From Giesbergeria anulus (lineage in GTDB: Bacteria > Pseudomonadota > Gammaproteobacteria > Burkholderiales > Burkholderiaceae_C): 64,000 nucleotides of DNA. The notes beneath the pieces are model-generated. The model was not told the origin of the DNA, ran no database searches, and worked only from the letters and a program-made list of their open reading frames with translations. This document shows, one piece after another, positions 57,994 through 64,000 of the stretch. Made by a program: the position numbers and the translations under genes. The stretch lies in contig NZ_FOGD01000001.1 of the NCBI RefSeq assembly GCF_900111115.1, positions 366,910 to 430,909 on the forward strand. Reading direction: 5' to 3'. Position 1 is the first letter of the stretch. Every line of letters starts with the position of its first letter.

Positions 57994-58131
57994 TTAGTCT
58001 TGCAGAAAGGGCAGTTGGGCTGCTTCGTCAAACTGCGATTGATTTTTACGGGCGTAGGCCCAAGCCCAGATGCCAATAAAAATAACGAAGGAGATCAGCG
58101 TAACCCCAACGCGCATGGTGGTGATGTCCAT
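57994..58131 (-). CDS. ccoQ: cbb3 oxidase subunit CcoQ
   Basis: A 45-residue protein found by translating the ccoO-ccoP gap: MDITTMRVGVTLISFVIFIGIW..., a single helix (about 8-26) followed by YARKNQSQFDEAAQLPF, the usual CcoQ tail. CcoQ stabilises the CcoNO-CcoP complex. It begins 14 bases after ccoO. Confidence 0.93.
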   Translation of the reverse strand: MDITTMRVGVTLISFVIFIGIWAWAYARKNQSQFDEAAQLPFLQD

Positions 58132-58145
58132 GGCCAAATCCTTTC

Positions 58146-58778
58146 TTATTTGAGCGCTAGGCCCAGAACTTGGAGGTAAGCAACCACAGCTTCCATCTCG
58201 GTCTTACCCTTGATTTCTTCGGGTGCAGCAGCAATTTGCTCATCGGTATAAGGCACGCCTACCTTGCGCAAGGCAGCCATGTGCGAACCAATGGTTGCAG
58301 AATCGACCACATTTTTTTCCAACCAAGGATAGGCTGGCATGTTGGACTCAGGCACCACATCACGCGGATTGTTCAGGTGGATACGATGCCATTCGTCGCT
58401 GTACTTGCCGCCTACGCGGTGCAGGTCAGGGCCGGTACGCTTGCTGCCCCATTGGAAGGGGTGGTCGTACACAAACTCACCCGCTACCGAATAGTGGCCG
58501 TAACGCAGGGTTTCGGCACGGAAGGGACGAATCATCTGCGAGTGGCAGTTGTAGCAACCCTCACGCAGATAGATATCGCGGCCAGCCAGTTGCAACGAGG
58601 TATAGGGCTGCAAACCCTTGATCGGCTCGGTGGTGGACTTTTGGAAGAACAGCGGCACGATTTCCACCAGACCACCAAAGGCAATCACGATCACGATCAG
58701 GACGATCATGAGGAAATTGTTGGTTTCAATGGTTTCGTGGGAAAAGCCTGTCGAGGCGCTATGGTTGTTATCAGACAT
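58146..58778 (-). CDS. ccoO: cbb3 oxidase monohaem subunit CcoO
   Basis: A 210-residue subunit with one N-terminal helix (about 23-45) and a single haem c motif CYNCH in [15 protein letters not shown]. Conserved [20 protein letters not shown] and the Met ligand region SNMPAYPWL are present. It is 18 bases after ccoN. Confidence 0.97.
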   Translation of the reverse strand: MSDNNHSASTGFSHETIETNNFLMIVLIVIVIAFGGLVEIVPLFFQKSTTEPIKGLQPYTSLQLAGRDIYLREGCYNCHSQMIRPFRAETLRYGHYSVAGEFVYDHPFQWGSKRTGPDLHRVGGKYSDEWHRIHLNNPRDVVPESNMPAYPWLEKNVVDSATIGSHMAALRKVGVPYTDEQIAAAPEEIKGKTEMEAVVAYLQVLGLALK

Positions 58779-58796
58779 GAAATAGCTCCTCGATAC

Positions 58797-60239
58797 TCAA
58801 GCGTGGGCTGGCTGCACGGCAGGAATGGCCACCGTAACGGAACGACCGGAAGTCGCCGTCATGACAACGTTCCAGAGCATCATGACCATACCTGTGAGGT
58901 AAAGCACGCCACCTGTAAAGCGGATCACATAGAACGGATAGGTAGCCTTAACGCCTTCAACGAAGGTGTAAGTCAGGGTGCCGTCGGCATTGACCGCACG
59001 CCACATCAGACCTTGCATCACACCAGCAATCCACATTGCAGCAATGTAGAGCACGATACCAATCGTGGCCAACCAGAAGTGGACTTCAACGGCCTTGACG
59101 GAGTGCATTTTTTCTTTGCCAAACAAACGGGGAACCAAGTAGTACATGGAACCCATCGTGACCAAGCCGACCCAACCCAGGGCACCTGCATGGACGTGAC
59201 CGACAGTCCAGTCGGTGTAGTGGCTCAGGGCGTTGACCGTCTTGATGGCCATCATGGGGCCTTCAAAGGTAGACATACCGTAGAACGACAGCGAGACGAT
59301 CAGGAAACGCAAGACGGGATCGTCACGCAGTTTGTGCCAAGCGCCAGACAAAGTCATGATACCGTTGATCATGCCGCCCCAGCTGGGAGCCAACAGAATC
59401 AGGGAGAACACCATACCCACCGATTGCGTCCAGTCGGGCAACGCTGTGTAGTGCAGATGGTGTGGGCCAGCCCACATGTAAGTGAAGATCAGCGCCCAGA
59501 AGTGAACGATAGACAAGCGATAGCTGTAGACTGGACGGCCTGCCTGCTTGGGGATGAAGTAATACATCATGCCCAAGAAACCAGCGGTCAGGAAGAAACC
59601 CACCGCATTGTGACCATACCACCACTGCACCATAGCATCTTGCACACCAGCGTAAGCCGAGTAGCTCTTCATCATGCCAGCAGGAATAGCAGCACTGTTG
59701 ACGATGTGCAACACAGCCACGGCCAAGATGAAGGCACCGTAGAACCAGTTGGCCACATAAATGTGGCGCACTTTGCGAATGCCGACCGTGCCAAAGAAAA
59801 CGATGGCATAAGACACCCAGACCACAGCGATCAGAATGTCAATGGGCCATTCGAGTTCGGCATACTCTTTACCTTGGGTGTAACCCAGAGGCAAGCTGAT
59901 AGCAGCGGCCAAAATGACCAACTGCCAGCCCCAGAAGGTAAAGGAAGCCAGTGGGCCAGCAAACAGGCGCACTTGGCAGGTGCGTTGCACCACATAGTAG
60001 CTAGTGGCAAACAGCGCGCTGCCGCCAAAAGCAAAAATCACTGCATTGGTATGCAGTGGGCGTAAGCGGCCATATGTAAGCCACGGGATGCCAAAGTTGA
60101 GTTCGGGCCACGCAAGCTGGGCGGCGATGATGACGCCAACCAGCATGCCAACCACCCCCCAGACCACGGTCATGATAGAAAACTGCCGCACAACGGTGTC
60201 GTTGTAGTGCGCAGCATCTGCTTGTTTCGGTATATCCAT
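58797..60239 (-). CDS. ccoN: cbb3 oxidase catalytic subunit CcoN
   Basis: A 480-residue, ~12-helix haem-copper oxidase subunit that reduces oxygen at low concentration and pumps protons. Conserved histidine-bearing segments are visible ([59 protein letters not shown]). The ATG at 60239 has AAGAGGTG 7 bases upstream. An FNR-type promoter lies directly before it. It is the first gene of ccoN-O-Q-P-G-H. Confidence 0.97.
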   Translation of the reverse strand: MDIPKQADAAHYNDTVVRQFSIMTVVWGVVGMLVGVIIAAQLAWPELNFGIPWLTYGRLRPLHTNAVIFAFGGSALFATSYYVVQRTCQVRLFAGPLASFTFWGWQLVILAAAISLPLGYTQGKEYAELEWPIDILIAVVWVSYAIVFFGTVGIRKVRHIYVANWFYGAFILAVAVLHIVNSAAIPAGMMKSYSAYAGVQDAMVQWWYGHNAVGFFLTAGFLGMMYYFIPKQAGRPVYSYRLSIVHFWALIFTYMWAGPHHLHYTALPDWTQSVGMVFSLILLAPSWGGMINGIMTLSGAWHKLRDDPVLRFLIVSLSFYGMSTFEGPMMAIKTVNALSHYTDWTVGHVHAGALGWVGLVTMGSMYYLVPRLFGKEKMHSVKAVEVHFWLATIGIVLYIAAMWIAGVMQGLMWRAVNADGTLTYTFVEGVKATYPFYVIRFTGGVLYLTGMVMMLWNVVMTATSGRSVTVAIPAVQPAHA

Positions 60240-60264
60240 AGTGCACCTCTTGATTTCAGGGAGA

Positions 60265-60305
60265 ATAATAACCGGAGAAGGCGTGATGTCTTTGACAGTG
60301 GTCAA
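60265..60305 (-). promoter_or_regulatory. FNR/Anr-type box and -10 element of ccoN
   Basis: The palindrome TTGACagtgGTCAA (60292-60305) fits the FNR consensus TTGAT-N4-ATCAA in position and symmetry. On the minus strand a TATTAT -10 element (60270-60265) lies 31 bases from its centre, the spacing expected for a class II FNR promoter centred near -41.5. The predicted start of transcription is about 60258, some 19 bases before the ccoN ATG. Confidence 0.8.
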
Positions 60306-60306
60306 G

Positions 60307-60444
60307 TCAATTGTCGCGAAGAATACGCTCGCCTTCTTGCTCGATGTTTTCAAACTGTCCACGGTAGACCGCCCACCACAGACCCAGCAAGATCATCAAC
60401 ACCAACACCACAGACAAGGGAACGAGCAAATACAGGATGTCCAC
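60307..60444 (-). CDS. ccoS: cbb3 oxidase maturation protein CcoS
   Basis: A 45-residue protein with GTG start at 60444: [20 protein letters not shown], one helix, then [20 protein letters not shown], the CcoS signature (hydrophobic helix followed by FENIE-type acidic tail). GGAGGG lies 6 bases before the GTG. It begins 17 bases after the ccoI stop, and its own stop abuts the FNR box of ccoN. CcoS is needed for cofactor insertion into CcoN. Confidence 0.93.
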   Translation of the reverse strand: MDILYLLVPLSVVLVLMILLGLWWAVYRGQFENIEQEGERILRDN

Positions 60445-60461
60445 AGAACGCCCTCCATCGG

Positions 60462-62858
60462 TTAAACAACTGCATGGGCAGTGGGCTGCACAGCAGCCAC
60501 TGGAGGCTCCAGCGACGGCAAAGGCAAGGAAAGACGAGCGGCATTGAGCACCACGAGGAGCGAGCTCAATGCCATTCCCAGCCCAGCCAGCCAGGCAGGC
60601 ATGTATCCGGCCACGGCCAGCGGTACGCTCAAAGCGTTATAGCCTGCTGCCCACCACAGGTTCTGACGCACCACACGCAAGGTGCGGCGTGCCAGCAACA
60701 CCGTCTGGGGAACCAGCCAAAGCTGATCCCCCAAAACGACGAAATCAGCCTTCGATTGTGCCAGCGCCACCGACTTACCAAAGGCAAAAGACACATGGGC
60801 CCCGGCAAGCACTGGCCCATCATTGAGACCATCACCCACCATGACCACATGCCGCCCTTGGGCTTGCAGGGTTTGGAGGGTTTCCAATTTGTCTTGGGGT
60901 GTGCAACCAGCACGCCACAAGCTGATGCCAGACTGCGACGCCACACGGGCCACGGCAGCCTCTTGGTCACCAGAAAGCAACTGCACAGCAATGCCAGCAG
61001 CCGCCAAGGCACGCACAGCACCAGCAGCTTCAGCGCGCAAGTCTTCGGCCAAATCGAATCGGGCCAACTCCACAGGGGCAGCATTTTCTGGCTGACGCAC
61101 TAAATACACCTGCTGGAGCACAGCATCTTTTGCAATGGGTGCTTGGGTATGGCGCTCAGACCCCAACAAGACCCGACTGGCAGGCCACTGGCCTTGGGTA
61201 TCGTGTACCCATGCTGTCAGGCCGTGCCCTATGGATTCTTGTACCTCAGAGACCTGCCAGCGCGACGGCGTTGGTAAGCCCTCGGCCTTAGTTACCACAG
61301 CGCGGGACACCGGATGCAGGGAATGGCACGCCAATGCCGCCGCCAGCGCCAGCGCATCGGCCTCAGACAGCCCAGCCACTGGATGCACCCCAGAGACCCA
61401 CATGCCATCACGGGTCAGGGTGCCAGTTTTATCAAACACCAGTGTATCGACACTTGCCAGCGCTTCTAGCCCTTGCAAATTGCGCACCAAGACCCCTTGG
61501 CGCGCCAAAGCGCCTGCCGCAGACAGCATCGCCACCGGCGTAGCCAAAGACAAAGCGCAGGGGCAGGTAACGATCAGCACGGCCACGGCCACCATCAAAG
61601 CATGGGCCGGATCGGTAGGCCACCACCACAGTGCAGCCGCGCCAGCGGCCAGCAGCACCGCCACCAGAAAAGGCCGTGCTACTTTGTCTGCCAGTTGGGC
61701 GAGACGCGGTTTTTGCAAGGATGCACTTTCCATCAAGGCCACAATCTGACCAAATCTGGTAGCAGCCCCGGTACCCTGCACCAGCACCAGCACCGCTGAT
61801 TGCAGGTTGTAGCTGCCTGCCGTGACCATGCTGCCTTCGGTGCGCAGCACTGGGGTGGACTCGCCAGTTAACAGGGCCTCATCGGCCAGAGTTTGACCTG
61901 AAACAATCTGCCCATCGGCAGGAAAAGCCTCTCCCGGTAGCACGCGCACGGTGTCTCCGGCCACCAGACGGCGCACCGCTACCCGCTCAAAACTGCCATC
62001 CGGGTTGCGCCGCTCCACGCTGTCGGGCAGGCGGTTCATGACTGCCTCTAGGGCACCGGCGGTGCGGTCGCGCAGGCGCAACTCCAGCCAACGCCCCGTG
62101 AGCAGGAAAAAGACAAACATGGTGAGGGAGTCAAAAAACACCTCACGCCCAAACGGCCCGGACGGATCGAATGTGCCTGCCGTACTGACGACAAAGGTAA
62201 TCACCATGCCCAAAGCCACGGGCAAATCCATGCTCACGCGGCGCTGACGGATATCGCGCAGGGCGCTGGTAAAGAATGGCCCACAGGCAAACAACACTAC
62301 AGGCAGCGAAATTACCCAAGAAGCCCAGCGCAACAACGTTTCCATCTCTAGCGTGAGATCACCGGGGGCCGCGACATAGGCAGGCCACGCATACATCATC
62401 ACCTGCATCATGCAAAAGCCTGCCACCAGCCAGCGCCACAGGGCGCGGCGGTTTTCACGCCGACGCTGCTCGCGGGCCAAAGCATCCATGGCGGGCAGCG
62501 CGCCATAACCCGCTTTGCGCACCGCAGCCACCCATTGCGAAGGCAATACTCGGCACGGCTGCCAAACCACACGCGCACGCTGGGTAGCTGCACTGACTTC
62601 TGCCTGCATCACTCCCGGAACAGACTGCAAGGCATCTTCGATGGTCAGGGCGCAGGCGGCGCAGTGCATACCCTCCAGCACGACATGGGACTCCCACGGG
62701 CCACTCTCAGGGCCAGCTGGGGCCGCCAACTCGGTACAGGGACGCCCAAAGGCGGGCCACTCTTGGGGATCATCTAACAGCGCATGGAGGGTGCTGCCTG
62801 CCGCTGCACCATCAGCGGCATGACCCGGTGCAAAGGCATTCTCGGAATTCGTGGACAT
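60462..62858 (-). CDS. ccoI: copper-exporting P-type ATPase CcoI
   Basis: A 798-residue P1B-type ATPase delivering copper for cbb3 assembly. An N-terminal region has CTELAAP and a heavy-metal domain with GMHCAAC (about 62-68). Eight helices follow; the metal path motif is TCPCALSLATP, the phosphorylated Asp is in DKTGTLT, the HP motif is in SLHPVSRAV, and GDGLNDGPVLA closes the catalytic core. Its place upstream of ccoS-ccoNOQP identifies it as CcoI/FixI rather than a copper-detoxifying CopA. Confidence 0.95.
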   Translation of the reverse strand: MSTNSENAFAPGHAADGAAAGSTLHALLDDPQEWPAFGRPCTELAAPAGPESGPWESHVVLEGMHCAACALTIEDALQSVPGVMQAEVSAATQRARVVWQPCRVLPSQWVAAVRKAGYGALPAMDALAREQRRRENRRALWRWLVAGFCMMQVMMYAWPAYVAAPGDLTLEMETLLRWASWVISLPVVLFACGPFFTSALRDIRQRRVSMDLPVALGMVITFVVSTAGTFDPSGPFGREVFFDSLTMFVFFLLTGRWLELRLRDRTAGALEAVMNRLPDSVERRNPDGSFERVAVRRLVAGDTVRVLPGEAFPADGQIVSGQTLADEALLTGESTPVLRTEGSMVTAGSYNLQSAVLVLVQGTGAATRFGQIVALMESASLQKPRLAQLADKVARPFLVAVLLAAGAAALWWWPTDPAHALMVAVAVLIVTCPCALSLATPVAMLSAAGALARQGVLVRNLQGLEALASVDTLVFDKTGTLTRDGMWVSGVHPVAGLSEADALALAAALACHSLHPVSRAVVTKAEGLPTPSRWQVSEVQESIGHGLTAWVHDTQGQWPASRVLLGSERHTQAPIAKDAVLQQVYLVRQPENAAPVELARFDLAEDLRAEAAGAVRALAAAGIAVQLLSGDQEAAVARVASQSGISLWRAGCTPQDKLETLQTLQAQGRHVVMVGDGLNDGPVLAGAHVSFAFGKSVALAQSKADFVVLGDQLWLVPQTVLLARRTLRVVRQNLWWAAGYNALSVPLAVAGYMPAWLAGLGMALSSLLVVLNAARLSLPLPSLEPPVAAVQPTAHAVV

Positions 62859-62959
62859 GCAGCGAGCTTACCCCTTTTGCGTGCCATACTGCCCCGCCTG
62901 CGTTATTTTCCCTACTGGCCTAGTACAGCTGCAGGCATGGTTTTTTGAGAGGATTTTGC

Positions 62960-63403
62960 ATGTACCAATGTATTTTGATTGCCACCGATGGTTCCGAGCT
63001 TTCTGAAAAAGCCGTACAGAGCGGCCTGTCACTGGCGGCCTTGGCGGGTGCCAGCGTGATTGCCCTGAAGGTGGTGCCACGCTATCCGCGCAGCTATTTT
63101 GAGGGCGGCTTGCCTGTGGATGCCCAAGACATTGAGCGCATCGAAAAGCAGTGGGATGACGCCGCCCACAGTTTGATCGAAAAGATCAAGGCCGATGGCG
63201 CAGCACAGGGCGTGACCGTGCAGCCGGTGCTGGCCAAATCTGACTTGGTAGCTGAAGCCATCATTGCCGCCGCCAAAAAGCACGAATGCGATTTGATCGT
63301 CATGGCCTCGCATGGCCGCAAGGGCATACAGCGGCTGCTGCTGGGAAGCGAAACCCAGCACGTCTTAACCCATTCGCACGTGCCGGTGCTGGTACTGCGT
63401 TAA
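62960..63403 (+). CDS. universal stress protein, UspA family
   Basis: About 147 residues from the ATG at 62960, which has GAGAGG 7 bases upstream. The fold begins YQCILIATDGSELSEKAV, and the nucleotide-binding G-x2-G-x9-G-S/T motif is HGRKGIQRLLLGSETQHVL, so it is an ATP-binding type. Divergent from ccoI over about 100 bases, it may share oxygen-related control, though no FNR box was found here. Confidence 0.93.
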   Translation: MYQCILIATDGSELSEKAVQSGLSLAALAGASVIALKVVPRYPRSYFEGGLPVDAQDIERIEKQWDDAAHSLIEKIKADGAAQGVTVQPVLAKSDLVAEAIIAAAKKHECDLIVMASHGRKGIQRLLLGSETQHVLTHSHVPVLVLR

Positions 63404-63412
63404 ACCAAGCCC

Positions 63413-64000
63413 TCAGCCCCGGCACAGGCTCTCAACCTCGCGCGAGGCGGCCACGCGCCCTTGGGCCAGCAAGCTGCGGTGCTTATCAATGCGCTTGAGG
63501 TCGTAGAGATAGTTGACCATCAGGCCATAGGATTGCTTGATGCCCTTGGCAGACGGATCACCCGCCCAATTGAGCCGCTCGACACGGGCACCATTGCCCA
63601 AGTGAAAGCGGGCCACGGGGTCAAGGGGTTTGCCCGCTTGTAGCTCCTGTGTCAGGTAGTAGGCTGCACACTGCAACAGCCATTGGCCTAGCGGTGATTT
63701 AGCCTCTACTGCCAAAGGCTTGTCTAAAGCGGCCAGAAGATGTGTGGCCTCCAAGGCTTGCGCTGACTCCAGCCCCAAGGCTCGCGCCAGCTCGGTGCGG
63801 CGTTTTTCCGTCAGTGCTTGCAACCTTGCATCGGCCTGCTTGCCCAACCAAGCACGCAGCCCCGGAATGGGGGAAAGCGTGGCAAAGGTACGCAAACGCG
63901 GAAACTCTGCCGATAGCGTCTCTACGACGTGTTTAATCAAAGAGTCGCCAAAGCTGACGCCGCGCAGCCCGACTTGGGTGTTGCTGATGGAATAAAAAAT
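63413..64000 (-). CDS. malonyl-CoA decarboxylase, C-terminal part (partial)
   Basis: The frame is open to the right edge, so the gene starts outside the window. About 195 residues are seen. FYSISNTQVGLRGVSFGDSLIK, ATLSPIPGLRAWL and ARFHLGNGARVERLNWAGDPSAKGIKQSYGLMVNYLYDL are conserved in the catalytic domain, including the His and Asn of HLGNGA. The enzyme converts malonyl-CoA to acetyl-CoA. It converges on the universal stress gene with 9 bases between them. Confidence 0.92.
   Translation of the reverse strand: MFYSISNTQVGLRGVSFGDSLIKHVVETLSAEFPRLRTFATLSPIPGLRAWLGKQADARLQALTEKRRTELARALGLESAQALEATHLLAALDKPLAVEAKSPLGQWLLQCAAYYLTQELQAGKPLDPVARFHLGNGARVERLNWAGDPSAKGIKQSYGLMVNYLYDLKRIDKHRSLLAQGRVAASREVESLCRG

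Noticed and set aside
58170-60065. A 631-codon open frame antisense to ccoO and ccoN
   Set aside because: His/Gln-rich composition without family motifs. It mirrors the strongly conserved ccoN/ccoO coding sequence on the other strand.

Overview
The window reads as a chromosomal stretch of a betaproteobacterium, most likely a Comamonadaceae member (Burkholderiales). Supporting signs are a class I polyhydroxybutyrate locus (phaC, phaA, phaB), a HisZ/PurA/phosphoribosyltransferase group, a NagK/NagL-like gentisate-pathway pair, a cysI-DUF934-cysH-cysD-cysN sulfate assimilation operon, ETF-ubiquinone oxidoreductase, a thiO-thiS-thiG-thiE operon behind a TPP riboswitch, and a complete ccoI-S-N-O-Q-P-G-H set for cbb3 oxidase. 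Genes are dense and both strands are used. I see no phage, insertion sequence, CRISPR array or integrase. The placement is my inference from protein resemblance, not from a search.

Layout. 1-0.6 kb: end of an ABC-F ATPase and two terminators. 0.6-5.3 kb: PHB genes on the minus strand with an EAL-domain gene between phaA and phaB. 5.4-10.8 kb: small membrane protein, PgeF, fumarylpyruvate hydrolase, Nudix hydrolase, PAS-GGDEF-EAL protein, maleylpyruvate isomerase-like GST. 11-19.7 kb: katG, the yejABEF peptide importer (minus strand), fabI. 19.7-24.1 kb: a 1478-residue hybrid histidine kinase. 24.2-27.3 kb: phosphoribosyltransferase, purA, hisZ. 27.4-27.8 kb: a tRNA-Ser(UGA) gene interrupted by a group I intron. 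27.9-35.1 kb: a tightly coupled operon of a GCS2-type ligase, a Cache-SpoIIE phosphatase, an orphan ABC-type substrate-binding protein and a Cache-MFS fusion. 35.2-38.0 kb: a complete ABC importer of the same substrate-binding family. 38-39.8 kb: ETF-QO. 40-46.1 kb: TSUP permease and sulfate assimilation. 46.2-51.1 kb: ferredoxin, ferredoxin-NADP reductase-like protein, Cache-PAS-GGDEF-EAL protein, SH3 protein. 51.1-55.2 kb: thiamine genes. 55.2-62.9 kb: cbb3 oxidase and its assembly factors under an FNR-type site. 63-64 kb: universal stress protein and the end of malonyl-CoA decarboxylase.

The two most unusual items are these. First, a 240-nt group I intron sits inside the anticodon of tRNA-Ser(UGA), between U34 and G35. 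Its core closely resembles the Azoarcus tRNA-Ile intron as I recall it, with compensatory changes in P3 and P7, and it has no endonuclease. Second, the four-gene GCS2/SpoIIE/SBP/Cache-MFS operon has two ATGA overlaps and combines a ligase, two membrane sensors and a transporter in a way that matches no pathway I know. Three c-di-GMP proteins and the large hybrid kinase show that environmental signalling is heavily represented.
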